This document shows positions 24,958-38,499 of a DNA stretch of 64,000 nt, one piece after another. Position 1 is the first letter of the stretch; the number at the start of each line of letters is the position of its first letter. Position numbers and translations under genes: made by a program. The DNA is taken from positions 25,216,590 to 25,280,589 of the forward strand of contig JARWIR010000012.1 of the NCBI GenBank assembly GCA_029959085.1, read 5' to 3'. The notes under the pieces were generated by a model, which was not told the DNA's origin, ran no database searches, and worked only from the letters and a program-made list of their open reading frames with translations. Source of the DNA: Nemophila menziesii. Taxonomy: Eukaryota; Streptophyta; Magnoliopsida; Boraginales; Hydrophyllaceae.

Positions 24958-27838
24958 ATGTCTAGCTCTAGAACTCCGTCGAGAACTGTTGCATCTCCGG
25001 CGGCGCCACCACCTTCAAGCCCGTCGGTTAATGGTGTAGGCGGTGGTCAGATCAATCAACCAATAAGGCGACAACTTGCATTTGCTTCTATGAAACCTCC
25101 TTTCGTTCCTGGTCCCGTTGATTACCACCGCTTCTCCACCCCCGGCTTCTCAAACGCTGCTGATACATCTGTCGATCATCCATCTGACGTCATTGTAGTC
25201 AAATCTTCCGTGAGTTCCCAATCTTACTCCATTATTATTAGTTTACTACAGTTTCTAATGAAATCTATAAAGAATAATATTGATAGTCATTAAAAAATTA
25301 GTTTTCTTGCACTTAATTTATCAATTTATGTAGTCAATTAATTGATAGTTGGTCTTTAAAGGTTAATGAGGATTTAAGCTTCCCTTAATTGATGACATTG
25401 TGGTCTAATCACGCAGTTTAATCGCGCGTTTTAACCACGCGATTCGTAAATCGATTACATTAATGATAATTCGAGGTGAATTATCCTGTTTGCGAAGCTG
25501 AGTACTCAATAAGAAAGGAATAACTTGATTTAATACTCTAGTTATCTCCTTTCAAGGAGTTATTTTGTTTGAATCACTAGAAAATTAAGGTAGAGTAGCT
25601 ATATTCACTCGTAAATCGAATGTAACGAAGATTGTGATAATTGATCTCGAATTGGAATGATAAACAAGATGTTTTAATGATGAGATTCGTATAGTATAGA
25701 ATTGGAAGGTTAACGTATCGAAGAACGATCTATCGAAGCTCTTGAAACACTTACAACTTTTCTTTATTTAAGCTATATGTTTAATTGCTATAATATTTTC
25801 TTTTCTTCAGCCATTCAAGAGGCAAATTGGAGGTGATTATGTTCAAGCAAGACATGATTCATTAACTGGATGTTCAGATATGGCTGATAGTCCACTTCGA
25901 ACACCTGTTTCAGCCAAAGGTGGAAGAGCAAACGGAAGATCAAAGGCGGCAAAAAGTAACAAAGCGGGACCCTCAACTACTCCTCTCTTAAATATAGGTA
26001 CATACTTGCTCATGCTCATGAGATAATATATACTAAAAATTCCCTTAATGTCCCTATTGAATAAACTCTATTGCAGGTTCGCCATCTCCTCTTACACCTG
26101 CAGGAAGTTGCCGTTACGATAGCTCCTTAGGTAAGTAATATCCTATTTTTTATTTTATTTTTATTTAATTATTTTATAGTTTCTGACTTATAATATTCAC
26201 ATCCTTACAGGTTTACTGACAAGAAAGTTTGTTAATTTAATAAAGCATGCAGAAGATGGTGTACTTGATCTAAACAAAGCCGCCGAAACATTAGAGGTAA
26301 TAAAACCTACTTTTAAAAATTGGAAATTAATCATAAATGTAATTATATTATGGTATTATAGGTGCAAAAAAGAAGGATATATGATATAACTAATGTACTC
26401 GAAGGAATAGGACTTATTGAAAAGACACTCAAGAACAGAATCCGCTGGAAGTAAAATCTTTTCTACACAAAAAAATAAGCAATTTATATTTAATTTTATT
26501 TAATTTAATTCTCATTATAAATGATTTATCAGGGGAGTTGATTCTTCTGGACCAGAAATAGATAACGATATGCCAACTTTACAGGTACATGAGAAACTGA
26601 TGCTAAAAGTTTAAACCTTTTTACTCTTTTAACCTCTTTGTAATTACTTTCAGGAAGAAATAGGAAACCTTTCAGCTGAAGAACGAAGATTAGATGAACG
26701 CATAAGGTTGTAAATTTCAAATTACTCTGTCAAATAATCATAGGTTAAATTTCTTTTACTGTTGCAGAGAGATGCAAGAGAATTTAAGGAATTTGAGTGA
26801 AAATGAAGAATCTCAAAAGTAATTTCTCTATTCTATTTAATTATATTGTCACGCAAAATCTCAAATTGACTTGAAAAATTCTGTTTTGTTGATTTTGCTT
26901 TTTTTAGATGGCTTTTTGTAACAGAGGAAGATATCAAAAATTTACCTGGATTTCAGAATGAAACATTAATAGCAGTGAAAGCGCCACATGGCACTACTCT
27001 GGAAGTTCCAGATCCCGATGAGGTAAAAACTAGGTAGTAATTAGTTAATGTATGATCTTACGAGAAATTATTTGGTAACTTTTTATAGGCTGTTGATTAC
27101 CCACAAAAGAGATACAGAATAATACTCAGAAGCACAATGGGTCCCATTGATGTGTATCTTGTTAGGTAATTAAGCTTCATTATTTTATTATTTTTTATTT
27201 GAATTTTTCTAATTTATATTTGATCTTTTTTACAGTCAATTTGAGGAGAAATTTGATGAAATGAACCCAAATATACCAATTGCTTCTAGATCACTTGCGA
27301 ATGAGAATCCGAGAAGAGAAATAGCAAGCTCTTCTAATAATGTATTGGAGATTGAATCTCAGCCACACAATAATGTAACGGAGATTGAATCTCAGCCACA
27401 CAATAATGTAATGGAGATTGATCAAGATCCTTCACAAGATTCTGGTTCAGGAATGACGAAAATTGTTCCATCAGATGTTGATGTAAGTTTAGGTACTTTT
27501 TTTGTTAGTATAGGGACTTATAGTGCAATTAATTAGAATTATTTGTTTGTTTACAGAATGTTGCGGATTATTGGCTTCTTTCGGAATCAGATGTTAGTAT
27601 TACAGAGATGTGGAAAACTGATTGTATCCTTTTAATTTTTTTATTTATTTAAATTTGTAAATTATTTGTTTATTTCCTTGATTTAAAAATAGCTAATGCT
27701 ATTGAATGGGATGGAGTGGATATTCTTGAGAATATTGCTGTCCCTGATGTTTATATGCCACCTCCACTTAGCCCTCCATCATCTCAGGTTATTACTAATT
27801 TGCCATCCTCATCTACAACAAATGTGCCGCCAAGATAA
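24958..27838 (+). CDS. E2FA: E2FA-type transcription factor, 13 exons
   Basis: Exons: 24958-25209, 25811-25997, 26077-26130, 26211-26296, 26362-26450, 26533-26584, 26654-26706, 26768-26818, 26908-27022, 27089-27165, 27236-27482, 27557-27623 and 27693-27838. All join in frame and give 491 residues, close to plant E2FA length. N-terminus: [17 protein letters not shown] and DYHRFS, as in E2FA. The DNA-binding domain (about 155-225) starts at [17 protein letters not shown] and includes [18 protein letters not shown], which contacts the TTTSSCGC-type site. Next come a leucine-rich dimerization helix for a DP partner and the marked box ([33 protein letters not shown]). [16 protein letters not shown] (about 423-438) is the retinoblastoma-binding motif. 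It acts in the nucleus on S-phase genes. An ATG at 24769 is in frame and would add 63 residues. The start at 24958 was chosen because E2FA homology begins there. Confidence 0.93.
27335..27421 (+). repeat. 30-bp in-frame repeat in E2FA exon 11
   Basis: About three copies of a 30-bp unit coding a variant of [11 protein letters not shown] sit in the low-conservation linker between the marked box and the pocket-protein motif. The first two are nearly identical at the DNA level and the third diverges after ATGGAGATTGA. The repeat keeps the frame. Confidence 0.85.
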
Positions 27839-30800
27839 AGAGATGAATGATTGATCTGCTAGAGACTGTTGTATCGAGATGAATAATTTATAGTTATTGA
27901 AAAATTTATGTAACATTGGGGATATTTAAAATTTAAATGAGTATACACAAGGACGCATTTAAACACGTGGTTCTTGTGTTTGATCAATTTACTTTGTGGG
28001 GACTATAATCAGTCCATTGAAAAGAGAAAATGAAGATATTAAGGTCGTGTTTGTTTGTTCGTTTGTTTGCATTTAGAATATTTAATTAAGTAATATATTA
28101 AATTTACTTTGTAGCTCAATATTATGCTCTTCATTTTCCTAAGTGTACCAAACACACCCAAGATTAAAGTAAAGTATGCTATAAAGCCATAATAGGTGGT
28201 GGTGATTTGGTGATTTAAACCTTCACGATTATACTATAGTTTTATCCTAACCAAACACCTTAATTTTGGGAGGTAAGGAAGACGGTTTAAAATTTCATTT
28301 GGAGAGTCATAATTTCATTTTAGTGACTTATTCATCCACGAAAAGATTTGACAAAAAAAAAGAGAAAAACCCCCACGAAAAGAAGATTTAATAATACTAA
28401 TAGGAATAGTAAAAGGAAAAGCATATTTTCAAAATGGTTTCCGTGCCTGTGTTATACAAAGTATAGTTAAGATAGTCATAAAACGATAAGAGAGAAGATT
28501 AAGAAGTGCATACATATCTATTACTTTAATCAAATGAATTTTCCAAAGATTTTTTCAGCACTTGATGGTCAATAATTTTTCTCTTTTGACTATTTATTTT
28601 GACAATGCATGACCAGGAATAGCATTTGATCGGCTATAATCCCATTAACAATCATTTAAAATGAGAATTCTTTTAAAAGTAAAATGTGTGGGATTCTTAC
28701 TGTTTTTAAATTCTTAATTTAACTATATTAAAAAATGATTAATCTTTTGTAATGATACGAAATATTTACCAGAAGATAAATTATGGAGATAAATTATGTA
28801 GTCGTCGGAGAACAGAGGTCTTGGGCAAGACCATTAAAATAGACCCTTATGAAGGTCTAGAACAGTATCTTCGATTATTTTATGTGTAAATTGTAGCATA
28901 TATCTATATTTTATTTCAAATAACAAAATATTTAAGTTATATACATTTTATGTGAAAATTTTAAAAATTCTGATAAATATGCCAATAATACAATATTGAC
29001 AAGTTACAATAGTTTGTGATAATTCTCATAATATTTTTACCACTCATTGGTTGTTATAGTATTATATATTTTTTGTAAAAATATAAACAAAAAGTTAAAG
29101 ACGTAGTTGTTTAGAGTTGAATAATATATTTTATCATAATTTATTTCACTTTTTATGTCGATAAGTAAACAGACTAGATGATATTTTATTGATAAAATTA
29201 ATTAGTTGTTAATTATTTTTAATTTGAATAATAAAAAATAGTTCAAGATTTGTATAAATTAGCGACCTTTATATATCAATTAGTTTCAAAAAAATTGTGA
29301 TTAGTAAACTAAATATTTGATGTAATGAAATTGATGTAATTCACTTACAGTCAATAATTACTTATAAAAAATTTATACTTAAATCTAATTTTCTTGAAAC
29401 TATTCATAACATGAGTAATGATCAAATACCAAATAATACAATAACAACATTGAGTTTTACATTTATATTAACAAGATGTTAATTTTTTTATAAGGACAAA
29501 AAACTTGAAATATTTAAACTTTATATGAGATTTAAGTATTAAATTTACTTATAAGTCTAACTAAAAATTAAATTTTGTTACTCAAAATATAACAAATTTA
29601 AACTAGTTTGGTTTATAAACCTAACTCAATTTTTTTTGTTGCTAAAATCATAAAATCTGCCAACTAAACAAGTTTATTTTTATTTTCAAACTAAACAAAA
29701 ATTAGATACTTCTACATACATATTATATAGAAATAATATTTCTGGGGCACCGTTCATTGTTTAGGCCCTGTGGGGTCATCCCTCTTGCCCCTCCCGCGGA
29801 CCCCCCTGATAGACTAATAAACTCATATTATTCGAGCAATGAGATTTGATGAAATGACTTGCAATTTACTGATCCCGAGGTGCATAGACTAATATAAACT
29901 CTTGTACCTGAAATTCTGAATATATGGCAACAGTCAAGTATAATTATTCTTGAGTAAATGTTCGCGGGATAAATAAAACACGTACCTTGAATCATTTTAC
30001 CTAAAGGGAAATCCAAACAAAATTGATATTCTAAATAACTATATTTGGAGAGTTAGGTTAGCATGTAGTGTGATGCACATGATTTCTCTCGACTCTAAAC
30101 GTTCAACTACAAGACACCATCCACCCCCTCTATCATTGAGATGAGATCCAAGTCAAGGTCATGGACAAAGCAAACACGATTCGTCTCCAGTTGGAATTGT
30201 AGGTTTTGTCTATCATCATGTAGAGGTAATTTTGAGCATAACATTTGTGGAACCCCTAGTTTAGTGATAAAAATGTAAACATTGTAAAACATGTTGAACA
30301 AATTCCTAAACAAATTGCAAAATAGTTGGATCTGCATGTTGATGTGGTATGATGATAGTTCTCTTCCAACCCGAAGTGGTGAAGGTGTCCCATTAGCAAT
30401 TTACACATCTTCCTTCACAACTGTTTCACAAAAGGATGGGTATGCGCATACCAACTCCCTTCTCTTATATAAATAGTAATGATCTCTCAATTAGTCAATT
30501 CAGTAAATTGTTATATTTACACAGATGAGACTAAACCAATATGAAAAATAAGCGCCTCATTCAACCAGAGAGATTGAAAGCAACAATGTTAAAAAGAATA
30601 AGATGTTAACATCCTTATAATCAGGGTCACCGATGTCATTTCCAAGCTCAAGTTAAAAGAGGTTTATTATAGATCCCTTTGCTGAAATCGGGTAACGAAA
30701 AGTTGTAAGAAAACTTAGGAAATTTTAGTGTAAATGATAGATATAAAACCAGATTCCTCAACCACATTTAGAATGACTTTATACAGCTATAAATAATCAA

Positions 30801-31232
30801 ATGACCATTTTGACATTAAGATAATGATATGGTATTATTATTATTTCAGTCAAATAATATGGTAATGTTACCCATGAGCCTAACTCACCAAATTTAAGGT
30901 AATTAGCTTATAAACCATATTAAGTATTGGATTTACCCGTATTGTGCATGACGTGTTCAATCATTACCTATAACGGTTGAGACAATAGGATTAGGAAATC
31001 ATGGTGGGGTAGTTAGAACATGGGCGTTACTTGAGAACTAAACAGTCGCTCAACTTGTTCAAGGATTACACTATCCATCGGTCTGACTATAATAAGTTAT
31101 GCTCGAGTATTGAATGTTGAAGGGTGTAACAAACATGCCTATCAATAGTGTTGCTAATTGAAAATTTTGCCGGTTTTTTCGAACACTTTGTCATGATTCA
31201 GAATTTACCTTTTATTAGGATTAATTGGATCA
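27839..31232. other. AT-rich intergenic sequence
   Basis: The E2FA 3' UTR probably ends within the first 150 bp. Beyond that I see no gene, long repeat or transposon end that I can support. A GC-rich patch at 29745-29815 contains CCCCTCCCGCGGACCCCCC. It resembles a transposon terminus, but no partner was found. Confidence 0.45.
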
Positions 31233-31479
31233 TGTTATGTAATATTATAATGTGGGTATTATTCTAGAGTAGTGGAGAGCCTTTGTAACCTTCACATTTA
31301 TCCCTTGTAACATCCTACTTATTATGTAATTAGTAGGGTAGTTGGATAGTCTCATAAGTCTCTATATAAAGGCTTGTCCATTCCCTCAAAGTAAGATGGA
31401 AATCCATATATAATAATATACTCTTCTTATCTCCATATAGCCTCTCGTCAACTAGTTTCTTTTACATATTGTTTCAACA
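31233..31479 (+). repeat. 5' LTR of the old copia element
   Basis: 247 bp, starting TGTTATG and ending TTTCAACA. It has a TATATAAAGG box near 31363. By eye it differs from the 3' LTR at about twelve bases plus one indel, roughly 5 percent, which indicates an old insertion. Confidence 0.92.
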
Positions 31480-32550
31480 CGTTATCAACACGACTTTACC
31501 AACCGAGCTAATATGATTTGAGACTCTTCATAATTTTTTTTGTTATATAGAGGTAAGTAATTCTTGAGGTAAGATATATTTTTTTAAATTTTTATTTTAT
31601 ATTATAATATAATTGATTACATCATCTCTATTTGAAAATATATTCTAATAGAAAGTAAAGATTAATCGAAATTCATACACCTCTTCGAATATATGATTTT
31701 GGAAGAGAAGATTCAACTTGAAATTGTACAAGTTTGCTTCAAGAAAAGAATTACAATCATTGAAAAAAAATGACGAGAATAAGCAACTGAATGTTTGCTT
31801 CAATTTATAAATTATGATTGCTTAAAAGCAATATGAAACTCGTCTTGTTTATGAAAAAAATAACTTTCGAGTTGTTTATAAAGAAAAAAAACATTTCAAT
31901 GAACTTATCAAGAAAAAAATTGAATATTGAGAAACAATTGATGAAACCATTATGAAATGTCCAACTTGATAATGATTCATGGGTGAAATTATTCAAGCCC
32001 ACTTTCTACAAAAGTATGATTCATGAAAATAACTCTACCGAAATAAAATCTCGTTGGTATATTGAGCAATATAATTCCATACATGTAAAGAAAATATTGA
32101 ATTCATGGGAATAAATTTTACGAAATAAATTTCATTTTTATATTGACATATCATATGAATGTCATAAATGATAGTGAAAAATAATCATTTGAGAAGAAAA
32201 TAACACATGTAAGAACGATTGCGTAGAAAAAAAATGATATTTCTATAACATTATCTCAAACGAGGCTTAGAGCCTAATCCCATGATTTATATAGTTATCA
32301 CGAATCAAAAATTCATTTGATATAATGAACAATTATAGTTTATATTAGTCACCGACTTTGAAAATCATACGGGGTTGGAGAAATAATTACGTATTCCTGA
32401 AAAGAACACGTTATCATAAAAAAAATCGTGAACTTGAAGCGAAAGATTATTTAACATGATTATTGAATCATGAAAATAAAAAAGAAAGATAAATTCTGAA
32501 ATGAATCCTTATAGGATCAAAATTGACATCTTAATAACAAGATAATTAAA

Positions 32551-32634
32551 TGTTAGAAGTGGGATTTGAACCACCACCCTCTTGCAAATAAGGTAACTTG
32601 AATATGGTGTCTTAGACCATTCAGTCATCATGTT
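32551..32634 (-). pseudogene. tRNA-Leu(CAA)-like sequence, degenerate
   Basis: Read on the minus strand, the segment aligns from end to end with a plant tRNA-Leu. It has a D-arm region CTGAATGGTCTAAG, a TTCAAGT anticodon loop with anticodon CAA, a long variable arm, a T-arm GGTTCAAATCCCAC and a 3' TCTAACA. The anticodon stem and the 5' acceptor strand do not pair well, so I call it a pseudogene. It lies inside the copia interior. An intact functional tRNA is unlikely. A tRNA-derived SINE head is the main alternative. Confidence 0.7.
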
Positions 32635-34319
32635 AAAATTATACGATATTATTGGACAAAATTATTTGACATAACTATTTTATGATGAATGTCATTTGGA
32701 TAAATCTAATATTGTCTAAATCCTAAAATAAATATTACTAGGATATCTCCTTTTTGTTTGTACTATTTGAAGTCTATAGCCAAATTCAGGGGGAAAATAT
32801 ATGATCTAGCTGAATATATATTTTCTTAAAATAGAAAATTGCTAGACAATTGGTTGCGAATTCGCCTAATATGACTTATCGACATACAACTTTATACATA
32901 TATACGGTCATATTGAAAAAAAAAGTCCAACTAAAAATCATGAATACCCTCATTGGTCAAAGACCTAAAGTATCCATCTATATACTGTTACTTGTGCAAC
33001 ATAAAATATAAATGTTCCACCATTATGCACAAGATGAGATCACGAACAAATATGAGAATTTCTTTCAATCTACAATGATTGATATGTATCTCGAGTTTGC
33101 CACATGAAAAATATGTATACTGGAATACTATGCATAAAGCAAGATTCTCATGATAAGAGGGGAGTTGAAAAATATTTTATAAGATGCATCCTCATCCTCG
33201 CAAATAAATTATGAGCTCAGTGTAATAATAAGATACATTCATAAGTGACTAAGTCACGTGTTCAGCTTGAAAAGATCACGCTCAAATTATTTTCCTTTGA
33301 AAAAAATACATTGCAACGCGTAAAGCGTGGTCGACCTGTCGGTTCTAAAATATCATAAAATTGAGCAGTATGAGCAAGTTGGCACTTCTAAAATTATCAT
33401 GAGATAATGTAGAAAATATAACTAAAGAATAGTATTCTAAAAAGAGTACCAGGTACCTGAATATTTTCTTAGTATTGAGAAGTTGAGATAAAAGAATCTC
33501 ATTATATTATATTAATACATAAATATATGAAATCGTAAAACAACTTGATCATAATATGTGTAAATGATCATGTAAAAGTTACTAAATGAAAACGAGGATC
33601 TTGAATCGAAATCCATTCTATGATGTCGTCTAGAAAAATTAATTGGCCAAATATAATAAGACGCAGTCAGGCATAATCATACTCACACAGTCAATGCGAA
33701 TATATGAATTACTTTTTTGGTGGAAAATATTTGCCTGAAAGTTTCATATAGGACTTCATGTGCGTCTTGTGATAAAATAAATTTACCAATATGTATTGTG
33801 TGATACGAAAAATTACATGAAAGTGTTTTAAAGACTAAAAACGCGTATACATAAATCCCGGGATATATTAGAATGATATTGTATTACTTTTGTTGTCTTT
33901 AACAATCTTTAATTGTCTTATATATTGTCATGTAATCTGCCATATATTTGTTTTATATTTCATAAGTAGAATATGTATTTATTTATGATTACGTGCATGA
34001 ATATTTATTACTCTAAATTGCAAATGATTGTGTTTGTGGATTATTCCAGTGTTATATGACGATATGACTTCATATATTGTTTAATTTGAAATTATAGTTA
34101 CTATTATAAAAAGGTGTAAGATACTGAATATCGAGATTATATTCGAAATTGAAGATCATCACATATACCTTTACATGAGAGGGAGAACAACACGTATTGC
34201 ACTCTTTATTCTTTCGTCAAGGTTTTTTCACACAGGGTTTCCTTGACAAAGTTTTTAACGAGAAAAATTAAAAGCGTATTGATAACGATTATGTACTCTT
34301 TTTCCTTCACTCGGTTTTT

Positions 34320-35831
34320 TATGTCTCCTCATTTGTGATAATATAATATACTTCAGAGACATCATTTTAGGCTTATTTATTAGTTTATAGGTTGAATTGA
34401 GCTTAGTTTAGTGCACTTTCCTATTTTGGGTCTTGATTTGGTAACATAATATTTTTAGAGCATATTGGGTTTAATTGTTTAATTTAGTGTGAAGCTTTAA
34501 AGATAATTATGGAGATTAATTAGAGTCCAAGTCAAAGACTACAACTTATGGAAAGAGATTAGCATGGTAATTGGAGATAAGGAAACAAAAGCTAAAAAGA
34601 TGGAAAAGGAAAAGCTGCCTAAATCTGAATTTCTGCAGTACACGTCTAAAGAAGTGGTTATTTACCTAATAAATAGGCCGATTTTGGTAATTTCCTTTCA
34701 TAGGTGCAGAGATAATTCTGTTGCGATTCTTTTGGTATATTATGGAGCAAAAACCGACCAATAACGAAGAAGATATGCTCAAAACGGTCCACCAGTGTTT
34801 ATCTTTATTTCCATACGAATTTGAGTTGGGCTAGGAGTCCATTACTTTCCTTCTCCTTCAAGAAAACGAATTAGGTCTTCCTATACCCTATAAATACAGC
34901 CTCTTAACACTCTAAAATCATCCTTGGCCAGACCTTAAGGCCAAGAGGAAGCTGCAACACAAGAGAAGAAGTCTGGAGGGAGCTGTGCATCAATCATGTC
35001 TCCTTCAACCTCTTATTTTGTAATTCTTTTCTCTTTTTTTCTTAGTATGAATTAATTCTTTGTAGTTTGAGTTTTAGCATATATGTATGAACCCTAGTTT
35101 TGAGTTGACATCTATCTAATTTGGGAACTTAATGTTTTAAATTGAATTATAGTTTTTATTCTCTGTTTATGTGTTTGGATTTATATTCTGTGTTCTTGTG
35201 GATGCGCGCCAATATAGAATTACCATCTAGTAATTAGGTCACCATTGACAACGGTGTTTAATTGCATGTTTAGCACATAACGTCTAGTATTAGGTCTGAT
35301 CTGACAACCCAACCTAGCTAGATAATCACTATGGTTTAGTTCTTGTGACTATTTACCAATTACAGGAAAAGCTTGCTTAGGAAGCCTTATTGACACAGGT
35401 AAATCCTATTTGAAACTATCGATAGCGAATTGGGACCGATTAGGGAAATACTACATAATTCCCCCTTACATGTTTAGAACGGCAAAACTAGTGGGGATTG
35501 CATGCTAATTACTCAAGCTAACTTTCATACTATCTTCTTTTCTTTTATTTTATTTATTTTATTGTCCTTTATTTAGTAGTTAGTTTTCTTTATAAAAACC
35601 AAATAAAAATCTATTTTCCTTTTCTTTCTTTGCGTATTATCTTTCTATCTCTTATATCTGCACTTGATAATTTGCATAAGTTCTCTCTAACTTTCGTCAG
35701 TCTCTGAGGAACGAATCTTCTTATCATTAAAACTTGCATACGTCCTGTAATACTTGCAGTAACGTGTTAGTTTAGGGTGTTTATATGCACTTATTTTATA
35801 TATCTTTTTATCACACCTTAGGCCACACCAA
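34320..35831. mobile_element. Insertion with hairpin start, related to 14917-16508
   Basis: Interrupts the copia interior in a T-rich stretch (T-runs on both sides, a possible 5-bp duplication). It starts ATGTCTC (34321) with an inverted GAGACAT at 34356-34362, followed by ATCATTTTAGG as in the element at 14917. A TATAAATAC box (34891) and a leader-like region follow. The 3' part shares GAGGAACGAATCTTC and TATGCACTTA. No coding frame is present. It is probably a solo LTR of the same Ty3/gypsy-like family. Confidence 0.55.
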
Positions 35832-36195
35832 TTTTTGTCCCACATGTTTTTCCTAGTAAGGTTTTAACGAGGCATGTCAATAAAAATTTGGTGGATATTC
35901 AACTCGACTTGGTCAAATTTAAGTTCACAAGGAAAGCCCAAGATGTAAAGTTCAAGATGAATATCATGTCAGTATAATTTCTGGCTACACTTGATAATTT
36001 TATGTAAAGATACTTCCATTTCATGAGACAAGTCGATAATACTAATGATCAAGGTACTTTATCCACACATTCAGAGGGAGATTCATACGCGTTGCACTTT
36101 TTTCCTTGATTAGTTTTTTTCCCATTGGGTTTTACTAGCGAGGTTTTTAACGAGGCAACATCATATGCGTATTTTAAATCATACCCAAGAGGGAG

Positions 36196-36443
36196 TGTTA
36201 TGTAATATTATAATGTGGGTATTATTATAGAGTAGCGGAGAACCTTTGTAACCTTCATATTTATCCCTTGTAACATCCTACTTATTATGTAACTAATAGG
36301 GTAGTTGGATAGTCTCATAAGTCTCTATATAAAAGGGTTGTCCATTCCCTCAAAGTAAGATAGAACTCCATATATAATAATATGCTCTTCTTATCTCCAT
36401 ATAGTCTCTCATCAACTAGTTTCTTTTACATATTGTTTCAACA
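36196..36443 (+). repeat. 3' LTR of the old copia element
   Basis: 248 bp, same ends as the 5' LTR (TGTTATG...TTTCAACA), preceded by AAGAGGGAG and followed by the GATCA target duplication. Confidence 0.92.
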
Positions 36444-36448
36444 GATCA

Positions 36449-37490
36449 TGCAATATACAAATGTTTATTCATTCAATTGTCAAGAGGGTTCATACATCTA
36501 TTATACACATTACATTTACATTTGGTTTATTTTGTATTCCTATGTTCATCTTACTTTATTACTTTGGGTACTATTTCACGATTAACCATGTTTTAATATT
36601 TTATGATAAATATAAATTACTTTTTGGACCTAAAAAATTATCATCATTCATATCAATTTTAATTTTTATAGAGTTCAACCTATTGATTAACTATTTTCAC
36701 ATCAGGGTTCGTTTGGAACTGCTTATTTTACAACTAAAAACACTTTTTGAATAAAATTAATTTATACGAATTATATTTAAAAATTAAAATATAGAACCAC
36801 ATTAGATATTTTTTTAGAAAGCACATCTTTGATGTCTTTCTTAAAAGTGCATTTTAAGGATCTAGAAGCACTTTAGTGCATTTAAAAAAAGAAAATCCAA
36901 ACAGGAACTTAGTCTCGTCATTTTTTTTTATTTCTTAGAGGTTAAAAGGCTAAAAAATTGGTTGAGTCTATAGAACTCAACTTCAAGATTTCTTACAATG
37001 TGTGTTTATTTGTGTAGTCGAGGTTTTATTCTAATAATACTAATAAGAAATACGAGTGCTAACCAAATCATGTTTCGAGCGTATGCTATACAATGAGGAT
37101 GTGGCACAGTAGCATCTCTCCATGTGTTTTTCATATTCTTAGTTGTCTTGTTCAACAAGCCACCATGACATGGAGTATAAAAATCCTTACTTTACAATCA
37201 TCAGCTAGACAACATCAGCATCATTGAGGGACTCATATAACTTTCACCGTACACTATCATTTCTGACATACGAGTAACATAAGAGTAGTAATAAGACTCC
37301 ACGACAACCATCTATTTAGACATCTGATTTATACTTTAGGCATTATAAAGCACACACTTGCTTTCTTTCCCATGCCATTTATGAGGGCTTTTTCAGTATA
37401 TCACCTCCAACTTGAGTGTCTAAGTGTTACTGTGAGTCCATTCGTATAATGTTCTCACGCTCACATCTTGTCAAGTTTGTAGTAGTCCTT
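36449..37490. other. Spacer, nothing recognised
   Basis: AT-rich to about 36960, then a stretch of more average composition (36980-37480) with no open frame or known motif that I can name. It could be the decayed end of a retrotransposon. Confidence 0.4.
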
Positions 37491-37765
37491 TAATTAACAA
37501 TATCATTTGTAATATTTATGGGTTTTCGGAACTTTTAAATCCTACTTTTGCTACTATCGCTAGAAGCAGTAACATGACAACTGAGTGGGTTGCCAAACAG
37601 GAGATTTTGAGCACCTTGTTTGGTAATTGGAATTCCCGTATTCCTACCTAGTTATTTAACATCATTTCGAGTGACGACGAACTTATAAGGGTAGTCTAAT
37701 TTGCAATCTCTTTGAAACTATCTATTTTTACTATATTATTCTTTCGAACGAAAAATAAAAAAAGA
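37490..37765 (+). mobile_element. 3' end of a 5'-truncated LINE related to LINE C
   Basis: Closely resembles the 3' end of LINE C (14600-14855): TATCATTTGTAATATTTATG, then an ACTGAGTGGGTTGCCAAAC motif and CTTGTTTGGTAATT, ending in GAACGAAAAATAAAAAAAG. Only the terminal RNase H part and 3' UTR remain. Confidence 0.7.
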
Positions 37766-38393
37766 GTAGTTATCAAGTGTAAAAGTACAATCAACATTGA
37801 AAGCATAGATTAAAAGTGTCTAGTTGGTATTAGAAGTGCAACTCAATATCCTAAATTCTTAGTTACCATGATAATGAGTGTAATACTATCATTAAGGTCG
37901 CTGAAGAACCTAAATCGAGACCTATTAAAAGTATTTAACTTTTTGCTTGGAGTTCATAGTCCTAGATATTACTCCCTTGGTCTATCAATGTTTGTCATAT
38001 TTTTTTTTCACAAAAATTAAGAAAAGTAATTAATTTCCTTTACTTTTACTAAACTATCCTCAATAAACTAAGTAAATAAATTTAATGATGATAAGATTTT
38101 AATATTAAAAAAATAAAAAATGGTAGAAAATGTAAAACAAATTCTTGGTATCTTATATAGACAACTTTTTGTGAAGACATCTACTTTTAGAAATTGTGTC
38201 AAAATTGATAAATAGAGGAAATATACAATTTGAATTTTTCTCTTGTATTTTGAAAACTAACACGTAGTATGTGCTACCGATTGAGTATGGAAACAAGATT
38301 TTAGTGGCACCTTTTTCGTTTTTAGATGATCTTTTATTTTTCCCAATTAGCAAAATTTTTTTTCACATAGTGATACGATAAGTATTAAGTATT
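37766..38393. other. AT-rich spacer left of the LINE B nest
   Basis: No gene seen. The sequence ATAAGTATTAAGTATT at 38378-38393 probably marks the target duplication of LINE B. Confidence 0.45.
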
Positions 38394-38499
38394 TTTTTCG
38401 TCGAAAATAAAACTTAGATTAATGAAAGACAAAGTAGTACATTGAACATATTACAATAAGCAAAGAAAATAAATTAGCCTACACCAGTAGATAAGAAAT

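Larger units (their letters stand above)
31233..36443 (+). mobile_element. Old full-length copia element with GATCA TSD
   Basis: GATCA at 31228-31232 and 36444-36448 flanks two direct repeats, 31233-31479 and 36196-36443. The primer-site context CGTTATCAACACGAC follows the 5' LTR. A purine tract (AAGAGGGAG) precedes the 3' LTR. The interior (31480-36195) is non-coding, with only faint gag/pol remains. It contains a tRNA-Leu-like segment and a 1.5-kb insertion (34320-35831). Without that insertion the interior is about 3.2 kb, which is short for copia, so it was deleted or non-autonomous. Confidence 0.9.
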
